Below are positions 8,749 through 16,834 of a stretch of 44,608 nucleotides of DNA, in pieces. The position numbers were made by a program, and so were the translations under genes. The notes beneath the pieces are model-generated. The model did no database searches. It was not told the DNA's origin and saw nothing but the letters and a program-made list of their open reading frames with translations. How positions within the stretch are numbered: position 1 is the first letter of the stretch; each line of letters starts with the position of its first letter. Source of the stretch: Aeromonas veronii bv. veronii (GTDB taxonomy: Bacteria > Pseudomonadota > Gammaproteobacteria > Enterobacterales > Aeromonadaceae); assembly GCF_000820225.1 (NCBI RefSeq), contig NZ_CDDK01000013.1, forward strand, positions 158,891 through 203,498. Direction: 5' to 3'.

Positions 8749-9510
8749 ATGTCTTATGTGCCTCTTAAATATTTATCACAAAGTGTTTTAGACTCACTTG
8801 GTAATGATATCTCATCTAATCGAGAAAGGTACATTAGCGGGGACTTTTCAGACCTTGCCAAGGAGAATGGATGGGAAATAAAAAGCAATACAGTAAATGT
8901 TGATCTAGATGCACTAAATGAACTCAATGGCACTAAAAGTACCGCTGAAGCTGACATCAGAAACTCCCTGATTGTTTACAAGTCCTTACAAGGTATGACC
9001 CCGGCATTAGCAAGAGAAGAACGTTTATGGGTTAGACTGACTCATGTTGAATGCTTGCAATATAGCAGAGCTAGATGGATAAAAAATGTTAATGACGAAG
9101 CCTTGGATAACACCGTAAAAAAGCATTTTTTTGCCAGAGGACGTACCGGTGTTCGTGATGATAATGCAATATCTAGATTATGGTGGAATATGCATGTCGC
9201 AACAATCGCAAATCCAGAATCCCCAGAAAGTGCACTTCAACTAATACTCAAAACTGCCGATATTCGTCAGGCTATTGTAGAGCGACCAAATATTGCATCG
9301 CGAAAACACCTTGCTCAGGCAATAGTGCGTGCAATGGATGCTATTCCTTGGCTAACTTCCTCTGAAGTTATTTTTCGTGAATTCATGAAAGAAATGAATA
9401 GGGACGCTGGCGGTATTTTATTTGAGGCGATATCAGCCTCTGAGGCTGATTGTATCCTTAGAAAATATGCCTCACGGGTTAAATTTAATTTAGAGAATTC
9501 GGAAAAATAA
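8749..9510 (+). CDS. Unknown protein (253 aa), possibly DUF6339-like, third gene of GHKL operon
   Basis: It begins 3 nt after the previous stop, with GAGGAATAAAAA as ribosome site, so it belongs to the same operon. It is a soluble, mostly helical protein with a conserved-looking central block: TPALAREERLWVRLTHVE (84-101), YSRARWI (105-111), HFFARGRTGVRDDNAISRLWW (126-146) and then HVATIAN. The density of Trp/Arg/His suggests a functional surface, but I see no known catalytic signature. From memory it resembles proteins annotated DUF6339 that accompany DNA methylases; this is tentative. A strong terminator follows at 9521-9566. Confidence 0.75.
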   Translation: MSYVPLKYLSQSVLDSLGNDISSNRERYISGDFSDLAKENGWEIKSNTVNVDLDALNELNGTKSTAEADIRNSLIVYKSLQGMTPALAREERLWVRLTHVECLQYSRARWIKNVNDEALDNTVKKHFFARGRTGVRDDNAISRLWWNMHVATIANPESPESALQLILKTADIRQAIVERPNIASRKHLAQAIVRAMDAIPWLTSSEVIFREFMKEMNRDAGGILFEAISASEADCILRKYASRVKFNLENSEK

Positions 9511-9520
9511 TTTCATTTTA

Positions 9521-9566
9521 AAGGCGAAGCAAGTAGGCACCTTATAACTTGCTTCGCCTTTTTATT
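9521..9566. terminator. Intrinsic terminator after the GHKL operon
   Basis: AAGGCGAAGCAAGT (9521-9534) pairs exactly with ACTTGCTTCGCCTT (9547-9560) around a 12-nt loop, followed by TTTTATT. It ends the plus-strand operon and may also stop transcription from the convergent methyltransferase. Confidence 0.85.
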
Positions 9567-9587
9567 CTACTGACCACACTACATAGT

Positions 9588-11177
9588 TTATTTATGATGG
9601 TTGTGTTTTGATAATATAATATTTAAAACCAGTTTCGCTATTTTATTTGCTAGCAACGGCGGCACTGCATTACCAACTTGATGATACTGCTGTGTCCTCC
9701 CCCCTTGGAAGAAATAGTTGTCAGGAAATGTCTGCAAGCGGGCGGCTTCTCTCACTGTCAGACTGCGACATTGCCTTGGATCGTAGTGAATAAAGTAATG
9801 CCCATCCTTAGAAATATGACTGGTGATTGTTGTTGATGGTGCATCAGCCAGCTGCACTCTGAATCTGTCAGAAAAATTGCCAGACTCCCAATTTTTATGA
9901 TCCGGAGCCAATCCTGGCAGACAAAAATCTGTATGGCCTTTTGGTGAACGACCATATTCTTCAGCAAAACATGCCGCAAAACCATAACGGGCCAAATCAT
10001 CAATACGATGCCCTCTGGTTTCATGATTCAACCATACCTTAAGCTTGGGATCCGAATACCATTTCTCTAACTTGTAATTACCAATAAAAACGGACTTTTC
10101 ATCTTTTTCAAGACGCAATGAACCAGGATGGCTTGCCTCAAGAGTTTCAGCCACTGCGGACAATTTATTGGCAAGAGGCTTTATATGTTCAGCCCCCAGT
10201 GGAGCATTCAGGGCAAGCTCCATCAATTGATCATTAACAGAAGAAACCCAATTTTCATAAGAGTCTTCCTGCTTGCTCAACTTGCTTCTCAAGACAGGTA
10301 GATCACCTATTACTTGTTTTACCGTGATGGGTTCTTCTTGTGACAATTTCGGCAATTCAGTCAATATGCGATCATCCCGAATACCTAGCAAAATCACTCG
10401 GTGACGAGCTTGTGGGATGCCATACTCCTCTGATTTAATTATGAACTTTCTTGCATCAATTGCTTTGGGGTCATCGCCATCTCTGAATACCTCGTCGCTA
10501 ACCAGTGACACAATCTGGTAACGCAAATCATCATCAGAAACATCCAATGCAGCATTGGGGTTTGCCAGATCTCGAAGTATCTGATGGAAAATAAAATCCC
10601 CATTTATTTTTGAAGATAGGATACCTTTGACATTCTCCATGACAAATATATCTGGCCTGTTTCTTTGAATAATCCGCAGATACTCTTTGTATAAAAAATG
10701 TCGATGGTCTTCTTCCGGTTTGTAATCGGATTTGCCCTTGTTTCTGGAACGCCCTGCAAGGGAGTATGCTTGGCAGGGAGGCCCACCAATCAACACCCAT
10801 GGCTGGGATTCGTTTCTGTTTTCAAGCGCCTTGGTTATTGCCTGATCAAGTCGTTGATTGCCAGATTCACTGCCGATCTCCAGACACATGGCTTCCAAAC
10901 CAGCCTTCTCCCAGAGGTCATTAGTCTTTTCCGTGTAAGGTTGGTCAGCGTCACCATTGCAATACTGGTAGTAATCTTGGAGGCAATCTCGCCGATGATT
11001 CTTGAGCAGACGATAAAAGGAGCGAAGTCTCAAGGTTTCACGTGCTATTGGGTCCTTCTCCGCGGAAACCCTAATCTCGAATGCCTTGCCATCGTTGAGA
11101 GATGAAAACCCCTCACCCAAACCACCAGGACCGGCAAACAAATCGACTACGGGGATGGATGATGAAAAAATGCTCAT
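9588..11177 (-). CDS. DNA (cytosine-5-)-methyltransferase, Dcm-like
   Basis: A 529-residue C5-cytosine methyltransferase. Motif I is DLFAGPGGLGEGF (12-24, SAM binding), motif IV is GGPPCQAYSLAGRSRNKG with catalytic Cys135, motif VI is MENVKG (180-185), motif VIII is QARHRVILLG (256-265), and motifs IX-X include SLTVREAARLQTFPDNYFF and YHQVGNAVPP. A region of about 150-200 residues between VIII and IX is the target-recognition domain, so the recognised site cannot be read off. It is longer than E. coli Dcm (472 aa), with extra sequence between motifs I and IV. It is convergent with the GHKL operon and divergent from vsr, 68 bp away. It could protect host DNA in a restriction system or be solitary. 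No cognate type II endonuclease is adjacent. Confidence 0.93.
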   Translation of the reverse strand: MSIFSSSIPVVDLFAGPGGLGEGFSSLNDGKAFEIRVSAEKDPIARETLRLRSFYRLLKNHRRDCLQDYYQYCNGDADQPYTEKTNDLWEKAGLEAMCLEIGSESGNQRLDQAITKALENRNESQPWVLIGGPPCQAYSLAGRSRNKGKSDYKPEEDHRHFLYKEYLRIIQRNRPDIFVMENVKGILSSKINGDFIFHQILRDLANPNAALDVSDDDLRYQIVSLVSDEVFRDGDDPKAIDARKFIIKSEEYGIPQARHRVILLGIRDDRILTELPKLSQEEPITVKQVIGDLPVLRSKLSKQEDSYENWVSSVNDQLMELALNAPLGAEHIKPLANKLSAVAETLEASHPGSLRLEKDEKSVFIGNYKLEKWYSDPKLKVWLNHETRGHRIDDLARYGFAACFAEEYGRSPKGHTDFCLPGLAPDHKNWESGNFSDRFRVQLADAPSTTITSHISKDGHYFIHYDPRQCRSLTVREAARLQTFPDNYFFQGGRTQQYHQVGNAVPPLLANKIAKLVLNIILSKHNHHK

Positions 11178-11245
11178 TGGTAATTACTGTGTTTTTGATC
11201 AGGCCATAAAGATACCAGGAAGCTTGCCAAGCAGGAAGCAAAAGC
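11178..11245. promoter_or_regulatory. Shared dcm/vsr divergent control region
   Basis: Only 68 bp separate the two starts. It holds a direct repeat CAGGAAGC at 11216-11223 and 11232-11239, an inverted repeat GCTTG/CCAAGC within AGCTTGCCAAGC, and a CCAGG (a CCWGG site, the E. coli Dcm target) at 11215-11219. On the minus strand TTGGCA, 16 nt, TATGGC is a plausible promoter for the methyltransferase. Methylation-dependent self-control is possible but not shown. Confidence 0.45.
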
Positions 11246-11695
11246 ATGGATGTTGTCGATACAGCAACCCGTTCAGCCATGATGGCTGGCATAAAAAGCA
11301 AAAACACACGCCCTGAGCTGACACTGCGCAGATATCTTCATGGATTGGGATTTCGTTTTCGAGTGCATGTCAAAGAGCTTCCCGGCAAACCTGATATCGT
11401 TCTTCCCCGCTACCGGCTCTGCATTTTCGTTCATGGCTGTTTTTGGCATCGCCATCCGGGCTGCCGCTTTGCTGCAACCCCCAAAAGCAATACCGAGTTC
11501 TGGCTGCAGAAATTTGCGGCCAATACCGAGCGTGATGAACTGGTTGAAAAACAGCTGCATGAAGCTGGCTGGCGAGTGTTCAGGATTTGGGAGTGCGGAC
11601 TCAAAAATGCCGATTTTCAGACATTGGGCTGGCTGCCAGAACGGATCAGAGGAACAACTTCTTTTCTTGACTGGCCTGAGTTCGAAACCCTCTGA
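11246..11695 (+). CDS. vsr: Very short patch repair (Vsr-family) endonuclease
   Basis: A 149-residue protein aligning along its length with E. coli Vsr (156 aa), which nicks DNA 5' of the T in T:G mismatches left by deamination of 5-methylcytosine. The PD-(D/E)xK-like active site is intact: Asp50 in LPGKPDIVL, and His63, Trp67 and His68 in FVHGCFWHRH (E. coli Asp51, His64, Trp68, His69). TEFWLQKFAANTERD and GWRVFRIWECGLK are the other conserved blocks. The ATG at 11246 has AGGAAG upstream. In E. coli vsr overlaps dcm in the same direction; here it is divergent. It may repair methyltransferase-caused mutations or be the module's nuclease. Confidence 0.93.
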   Translation: MDVVDTATRSAMMAGIKSKNTRPELTLRRYLHGLGFRFRVHVKELPGKPDIVLPRYRLCIFVHGCFWHRHPGCRFAATPKSNTEFWLQKFAANTERDELVEKQLHEAGWRVFRIWECGLKNADFQTLGWLPERIRGTTSFLDWPEFETL

Positions 11696-11803
11696 GTACC
11701 CTCTAGTCATGGTGCTCATGCGAACAGCTTGCCAAACTGCCTCAATCTTGCCCAAAACCCCGGCTAAATTATCCAGTTGCATAATAACCATGCGGCCTTG
11801 CGG

Positions 11804-11832
11804 TTGTTTAACTGGCCCTAACGTCAGATAAT
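11804..11832 (+). promoter_or_regulatory. Sigma-70-type promoter of the rsx operon
   Basis: TTGTTT (11804-11809), a 17-nt spacer and GATAAT (11827-11832), a near-consensus pair about 50 nt before the rsxA start. This predicts a leader of about 40 nt. It lies just to the right of the island. Confidence 0.65.
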
Positions 11833-11881
11833 ACCGCCCGCCTTCAACCCCCGATAACCCGACTTTCAGTGACGGTAATTG

Positions 11882-12463
11882 ATGACTGAGTACCTGCTTT
11901 TATTGATCGGCACCGTGCTGGTTAACAACTTCGTGCTGGTGAAATTCCTCGGCCTCTGCCCCTTTATGGGGGTCTCCGGCAAGCTGGAAACCGCCATCGG
12001 CATGGGGCTGGCGACCACCTTCGTGATGACCCTCGCCAGTGCCAGCTCCTATCTGGTGGAGCACTATATCCTGCTGCCGCTGGATATCGCCTATCTGCGT
12101 ACCCTCGCCTTTATTCTGGTGATCGCCGTGGTGGTGCAGTTTACCGAGATGGTGGTGCGCAAGAGCAGCCCGACCCTCTATCGCCTGCTGGGGATCTTCC
12201 TGCCCCTCATCACCACCAACTGCGCGGTGCTCGGGGTGGCGCTGCTGAGCATCAATGAGCGACACGACTTTATCCAGAGCGTGATCTACGGCTTTGGCGC
12301 CGCCACCGGCTTCTCGCTGGTGTTGATCCTGTTTGCCGCCATGCGCGAGCGTCTGGTCGCCGCCGATGTGCCCGCGCCGTTTCGCGGGGTATCGATTGCC
12401 ATGATCACCGCCGGTCTGATGTCGCTGGCCTTTATGGGCTTTACCGGCCTTATCAAGATATAA
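11882..12463 (+). CDS. rsxA: Electron transport complex subunit RsxA (RnfA)
   Basis: A 193-residue, six-helix inner-membrane protein almost identical in layout to E. coli Rsx[21 protein letters not shown], then [20 protein letters not shown], and [21 protein letters not shown]. The conserved Cys of LGLCPF and of TTNCAVLG belong to the membrane Fe-S site shared with RsxE. The complex passes electrons from NADH through flavins and Fe-S centres to ferredoxin-type carriers and in E. coli keeps SoxR reduced. The ATG at 11882 matches the family start, MT(D/E)YLLL; a TTG one codon earlier is in frame but unlikely. It is first of six rsx genes, with rsxB 2 nt downstream. Confidence 0.97.
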   Translation: MTEYLLLLIGTVLVNNFVLVKFLGLCPFMGVSGKLETAIGMGLATTFVMTLASASSYLVEHYILLPLDIAYLRTLAFILVIAVVVQFTEMVVRKSSPTLYRLLGIFLPLITTNCAVLGVALLSINERHDFIQSVIYGFGAATGFSLVLILFAAMRERLVAADVPAPFRGVSIAMITAGLMSLAFMGFTGLIKI

Positions 12464-12465
12464 CC

Positions 12466-13044
12466 ATGATCCATATTCTCTTTGCCATTCTGGTGCTCAC
12501 CCTGCTGGCGCTGGCGTTCGGGATTATCCTGGGCTTTGCCGCCGTCAAGTTTCATGTGGAAGCAGACCCCATCGTCGATCAGCTCGATGCCCTGCTGCCC
12601 CAGACCCAGTGTGGCCAGTGCGGCTATCCCGGCTGCAAACCCTACGCCGAGGCGCTCGCCAACGGCGATCAGATCAACAAGTGCGTGCCCGGTGGCGAGG
12701 CCACCATGCGCAAGATTGCCGATCTGATGGGGGTCGAGCCCCAGCCACTGGGTGGCAGTGACGAGGCCGCCGTGCCAGTCAAGAAGGTCGCCTTTATCCA
12801 CGAAGATCAGTGCATCGGCTGTACCAAGTGCATTCAGGCCTGCCCGGTGGATGCCATCGTCGGCGCCACCAAGGCGATGCATACCGTGATTGCCAACGAG
12901 TGCACCGGTTGCGATCTCTGTGTCGATCCCTGCCCGACCGACTGCATCGAGATGATCCCGGTGCCCACCACGGTCGATAACTGGAAGTGGGATCTCAATA
13001 ACGTGCATGTTCCGGGCAAGATTCCGGTCAAGATAGTGGAATAA
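12466..13044 (+). CDS. rsxB: Electron transport complex Fe-S subunit RsxB (RnfB)
   Basis: A 192-residue protein. An N-terminal membrane anchor ([20 protein letters not shown]) is followed by a four-Cys cluster region ([18 protein letters not shown]) and two 4Fe-4S ferredoxin motifs, [16 protein letters not shown] and [18 protein letters not shown]. This is the standard RnfB architecture and length. It faces the cytoplasm and hands electrons between RsxC and the membrane subunits. Two bases separate it from rsxA and 14 from rsxC. Confidence 0.97.
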   Translation: MIHILFAILVLTLLALAFGIILGFAAVKFHVEADPIVDQLDALLPQTQCGQCGYPGCKPYAEALANGDQINKCVPGGEATMRKIADLMGVEPQPLGGSDEAAVPVKKVAFIHEDQCIGCTKCIQACPVDAIVGATKAMHTVIANECTGCDLCVDPCPTDCIEMIPVPTTVDNWKWDLNNVHVPGKIPVKIVE

Positions 13045-13058
13045 ACAGCGGAGCAACC

Positions 13059-15770
13059 ATGCATTCCTTACTCGAACGTATCAAAGCCGGCACGCTCTGG
13101 GACTTTCACGGCGGCATTCACCCCGCCGACAACAAGCTGCAATCAAGCCAGAGCCCGGTGGTAGACGCCGGTCTGCCGCCGCGCCTCATCATTCCGCTGC
13201 GCCAGCACGCAGGCCCCGCCGGCGATCTGCTGGTGCAGGTGGGCGACAAGGTCAAGAAGGGTCAGCCGCTGACCCGTTATGCCAAGGGGCGGGTCGTCCC
13301 TGTCCATGCCTCCACCTCGGGCACCATCACCGAGATTGGCAACCACACGGTTGCCCACCCCTCCGGACTCGGCGATCTCTGCGTCATTCTCACCCCCGAT
13401 GGGGAGGATGAGTGGGGCGAGCGCAATGGCAAAGCCGATTACTGGAATCTGGAGCGGGGCGAGCTGCTCGAACGCATCCAGCAGGCGGGGGTGGCGGGCC
13501 TTGGCGGCGCCGTGTTCCCCACTCACAGCAAGCTCGATGGCCGCGGCCAGCTCACCGAGATCCTGATCGTCAACGGACTGGAGTGCGAACCCTATATCAC
13601 CACCGATGATCGGCTGATGCAGCAGTATGCCGACGAGATCATGGATGGCATCCGGGTGCTCAAGCACCTGCTCAAACCGAAACTCACCCTGATCGGGGTG
13701 GAAGACAACAAGCCCGAGGCAATTGAGCAGCTGACCCGCCACGCCACCGACGAGGACGTGCTGGTCAAGACGGTGCCGACCAAGTACCCCTCGGGCGGTG
13801 CCAAGCAGACCATCGAGCTGCTCACCGGCCGTCAGGTGCCCAAGGGGGGCCGCGCGGTCGATATCGGCATCATGGTGCTCAACGTCGCCACCGTGTTTGC
13901 CATCAAGCGCGCCATCATCGACGGCGAGCCGCTGATCGAGCGGATCGTCACCCTCACTGGCGAAAGCTTCAAGCAGCCCGGCAACGCCTGGGTGCGCCTG
14001 GGTACGCCGGTACGCTGGCTGTTGCAGCGTTTCGAGCTGCAACCGGAAGCGGAGCAGCGGGTGATCATGGGTGGCCCCATGATGGGCTTTACCCTGCCCC
14101 ACGCCATGGTGCCTGTGGTCAAGGCCACCAACTGCCTGCTGGCGCCGACACAGGCCGAACTGCCCGCCCCCGGCCCGGAGCAGCCCTGCATCCGTTGCAG
14201 CGCCTGCGCCGATGCCTGCCCGGCCACTCTGCTGCCGCAAGAGCTCTACTGGTACAGCCGGGCCAAGGAGTATGACAAGGCCGAGAAGCTCAACCTGATG
14301 GACTGCATCGAGTGCGGCGCCTGCGCCTGGGTCTGCCCGAGCGAGATCCCGCTGGTGCAGTACTACAAGATCGCCAAAGACGACATTCGCGAAGCCCGTG
14401 CCGAGGCCGAAAAAGCCGAACGCGCCAAGCAGCGATTCGAAGCCAAGCAGGCCCGTTTCGAGCGGGAGAAAGCGGCCCGCGAAGCGCGCCATGCCGAAGC
14501 CGCCGCCCAGCGCCGTCAGACCATGACGGCCGCAGGCGGGGAAGATCCGGTGGCAGCCGCCCTGGCTCGTATCAAGGCCAAGCAGGATGCCCCCATCACG
14601 GCCATTACCGCCACCGCCGAGGGCTTGCCTGACAACAGCGCCGTGATTGCCGCCCGCGAAGCCCGCAAACGGGAAGCGGAGGCGCGCCGCGCCGCCAAAC
14701 TGGCGGAAAGCGCAAACAGCGAAACAGCCGCTGCGGCGCAATCCACCGAGGCGGTTGACCCCGCCAGCGATCCCAAGAAAGCAGCCATCGCTGCCGCACT
14801 GGCCCGCGCCAAGGCCAAAAAGGCCGCTCAGGCTGGCGATAGCGCCGAGCCTGTGACTGCCGAAGCCGTTGCTGCCCCTGCGGTAGATGCTGATCAGCAA
14901 AAGGCAGAGGTTGATCCGAAAAAAGCGGCGATTGCTGCCGCCATCGCCCGTGCCAAGGCCAAAAAGGCCGAGGCCAGTGGCGAGCCGGTAAGCGCAGCCA
15001 ACAGCGCAACAACCGACGCTGACACCCAAAGCGATGCGCCCGCCGATCCCAAAAAAGCTGCAATTGCTGCCGCTATCGCTCGTGCCAAGGCCAAGAAGCT
15101 GGCCCAGCAGGGTGACAGCGCTGAGGGCAATCTGACTGCCACTGCAGGCACCAGCGAAACGGCTGCAACCCAAAACGATGCGCCATCTGCGGCCAGCGAA
15201 GCGGTTGATCCCAAGAAAGCCGCTATCGCTGCTGCCATTGCCCGCGCCAAGGCCAAAAAGCTGGCCCAGCAGGGCGAAAGTGCCGGTGCTGAGGGTGCGC
15301 AGAGTGAGCCAACTGCCAGCGCACAGACCCGCGACGTGGCGCTAGCCAAGGGCGAAGTAACCACCAGCCAAAGCGATACGGCTGCAAGCGAAGCGGTCGA
15401 TCCCAAGAAAGCAGCTATTGCCGCCGCCATCGCCCGTGCCAAGGCCAAAAAACTGGCGCAGCAGAGCGCAAGTACCAGTGCTGAGGTAGAAAGCGCTGGT
15501 ACTCAGGTAGAGAGTGCCGGAACTGAGGGTGAGCGCGCACCGGCCGAGCCGATGCAAACCGATGCAGCCAGCAGTGAGCAACCACTTGCCGTCACTGCCG
15601 CGCCTGAAGCGAGCGCCCCTGCGGCTGATGCCCCGGTTGATCCGAAAAAAGCGGCCATTGCAGCCGCCGTGGCCCGCGCCAAGGCGAAGAAGCTGGCGGC
15701 CGAGGCAGCCAGAGCCGCAGAGAGTGCTGCTGAAGATGCCCCGTCAGCCGACCGAACAACCACAAGGTAA
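13059..15770 (+). CDS. rsxC: Electron transport complex subunit RsxC (RnfC) with long Ala/Lys repeat tail
   Basis: A 903-residue protein. Residues 1 to about 450 are the conserved RnfC core, which binds NADH and FMN. It includes GLGGAVFPTHSKL in the nucleotide-binding domain, and two 4Fe-4S motifs, CIRCSACADACP (about 377-388) and CIECGACAWVCP (about 416-427). Residues 445-540 are a charged Ala/Arg/Glu-rich likely coiled coil. The remainder is built of repeats of DPKKAAIAAAIARAKAKK joined by acidic Ala/Ser/Thr linkers. Such tails occur in gammaproteobacterial RsxC (E. coli 740 aa) but this one is long. The ATG at 13059 has GGAG upstream. Its large antisense open frames are shadows of the biased composition. 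Confidence 0.96.
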   Translation: MHSLLERIKAGTLWDFHGGIHPADNKLQSSQSPVVDAGLPPRLIIPLRQHAGPAGDLLVQVGDKVKKGQPLTRYAKGRVVPVHASTSGTITEIGNHTVAHPSGLGDLCVILTPDGEDEWGERNGKADYWNLERGELLERIQQAGVAGLGGAVFPTHSKLDGRGQLTEILIVNGLECEPYITTDDRLMQQYADEIMDGIRVLKHLLKPKLTLIGVEDNKPEAIEQLTRHATDEDVLVKTVPTKYPSGGAKQTIELLTGRQVPKGGRAVDIGIMVLNVATVFAIKRAIIDGEPLIERIVTLTGESFKQPGNAWVRLGTPVRWLLQRFELQPEAEQRVIMGGPMMGFTLPHAMVPVVKATNCLLAPTQAELPAPGPEQPCIRCSACADACPATLLPQELYWYSRAKEYDKAEKLNLMDCIECGACAWVCPSEIPLVQYYKIAKDDIREARAEAEKAERAKQRFEAKQARFEREKAAREARHAEAAAQRRQTMTAAGGEDPVAAALARIKAKQDAPITAITATAEGLPDNSAVIAAREARKREAEARRAAKLAESANSETAAAAQSTEAVDPASDPKKAAIAAALARAKAKKAAQAGDSAEPVTAEAVAAPAVDADQQKAEVDPKKAAIAAAIARAKAKKAEASGEPVSAANSATTDADTQSDAPADPKKAAIAAAIARAKAKKLAQQGDSAEGNLTATAGTSETAATQNDAPSAASEAVDPKKAAIAAAIARAKAKKLAQQGESAGAEGAQSEPTASAQTRDVALAKGEVTTSQSDTAASEAVDPKKAAIAAAIARAKAKKLAQQSASTSAEVESAGTQVESAGTEGERAPAEPMQTDAASSEQPLAVTAAPEASAPAADAPVDPKKAAIAAAVARAKAKKLAAEAARAAESAAEDAPSADRTTTR
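14769..15713 (+). repeat. Six-copy Ala/Lys repeat array within rsxC
   Basis: Units with protein consensus DPKKAAIAAAIARAKAKK begin at Asp residues 571, 619, 663, 717, 781 and 861 (DNA 14769, 14913, 15045, 15207, 15399, 15639). Copies 3-6 continue with LAQQ or LAAE. A degenerate unit (EDPVAAALARIKAKQD) precedes them near 14550. Spacing between units goes 144, 132, 162, 192, 240 bp, always a multiple of six. Each unit predicts a short basic helix, and the linkers are acidic and disordered. Confidence 0.9.
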
Positions 15771-15781
15771 TCGACAGACTC

Positions 15782-16834
15782 ATGTTCAATATTGCGACTG
15801 CGCCGTTTGCCCATAACCGCAAACAGACCCGAACCCTGATGCTGCTGGTGATCCTGGCCTGCGTGCCGGGCTTGCTGGCCCAGACCTGGTTCTTCGGCTG
15901 GGGCTCCTTTATCCAGATCCTGCTGGCGTTGGTGACCGCGCTGCTGTGCGAGGCGCTGGTGCTCAAGCTCCGTGGCCGCGCCATCAAGCCTGCCCTGATG
16001 GATGGCAGTGCGGCGCTCACCGCCGTGCTGATTGGTCTCTCCCTGCCGCCGCTGCTGCCGTGGTGGATGCTGGTGGTGGGCACGGCCTTTGCCATCATTG
16101 TCGCCAAACACCTTTACGGCGGACTGGGTCAGAACCTGTTCAACCCGGCCATGGTCGCCTATGTGCTGCTGCTGGTCTCCTTCCCGGTGCAGATGACCAG
16201 CTGGCTGCCGCCGGAGAGCGTGCGCGCTTACGGCCTCGGTTTTGGCGATGCCGCATCGGTGATCTTCACCGGCTTTAGCCTCGACGGCTACAGCATGGCC
16301 CAGCTCAAGCAGGGGGTGGATGGTCTCACCATGGCGACCCCTCTCGATACCCTGAAAACCGGCCTGACCCAGGGGCTCACCACAGGCGAGATCCTGAGCG
16401 GCCCGCTGTTTGAGGGCTGGGGCGGCATCGGCTGGAGCTGGGTCAATCTCGGCTATCTGCTGGGCGGCCTGTTCCTGCTGCAACAGAAGGTGATCAACTG
16501 GCGCATTCCCACCGCGATTCTCGGTGCCCTGCTGGCGGCCTCCACCATCGGCTATCTGGTAAGCCCGGATGCGACCGCCACGCCCATGTTCCATCTCTTT
16601 AGCGGCGCCACTATGCTGGGGGCCTTCTTTATCGCCACCGATCCGGTCAGCGCCTGCACCACACCGCGCGGCCGACTGGTCTATGGCGTGCTGATCGGAA
16701 TGCTGGTCTACATCATTCGCCGCTTTGGCGGCTATCCGGATGCGTTCGCCTTCGCCGTGCTGCTGGCCAACCTTTGTGTGCCGTTTATCGACAGCCTGAC
16801 TCGTCCGAAGGTATACGGAGCCCGTCGCCAATGA
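15782..16834 (+). CDS. rsxD: Electron transport complex subunit RsxD (RnfD)
   Basis: A 350-residue inner-membrane protein of the NqrB/RnfD family. FNIATAPFAHNRKQTRTLML at the start, GGLGQNLFNPAMVAYVLLLVSFP, and DGLTMATPLDTLK with the Thr (about residue 186) expected to carry covalent FMN are the family marks. FFIATDPVSACTTPRGRLVYG lies near the end. The length is normal. Its stop codon overlaps an ATG at 16831. The last 80 bp or so recur about 110 bp downstream (16831-16944). Usually rsxG follows directly; here it starts 153 bp later because of that duplication. Confidence 0.97.
   Translation: MFNIATAPFAHNRKQTRTLMLLVILACVPGLLAQTWFFGWGSFIQILLALVTALLCEALVLKLRGRAIKPALMDGSAALTAVLIGLSLPPLLPWWMLVVGTAFAIIVAKHLYGGLGQNLFNPAMVAYVLLLVSFPVQMTSWLPPESVRAYGLGFGDAASVIFTGFSLDGYSMAQLKQGVDGLTMATPLDTLKTGLTQGLTTGEILSGPLFEGWGGIGWSWVNLGYLLGGLFLLQQKVINWRIPTAILGALLAASTIGYLVSPDATATPMFHLFSGATMLGAFFIATDPVSACTTPRGRLVYGVLIGMLVYIIRRFGGYPDAFAFAVLLANLCVPFIDSLTRPKVYGARRQ

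Larger units (their letters stand above)
5585..11700. other. Genomic island: GHKL ATPase operon with Dcm-like methyltransferase and Vsr
   Basis: A stretch of about 6 kb that is visibly AT-richer than both flanks, with different codon use, and carrying only DNA-modification or defence-type genes. It sits between a metabolic VOC gene and the conserved rsx operon, so it is most simply read as an insertion. I found no integrase, transposase or clear attachment site. An 8-bp match (ATCCAGTT, 5590-5597 and 11771-11778, each followed closely by TAATAA) lies near both edges but may be chance. The layout is three co-directional genes, then a methyltransferase converging on them, then a divergent Vsr endonuclease. 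Confidence 0.8.

Noticed and set aside
13143..15173. 676-codon open frame on the minus strand opposite rsxC
   Set aside because: It mirrors the biased Ala/Lys codons of rsxC. Its product is low-complexity Gly/Leu/Cys without any family feature.
14769..15713. Regular repeats resembling a CRISPR array
   Set aside because: The repeats are in-frame protein repeats inside rsxC with variable spacing. There are no cas genes and no palindromic repeat units.
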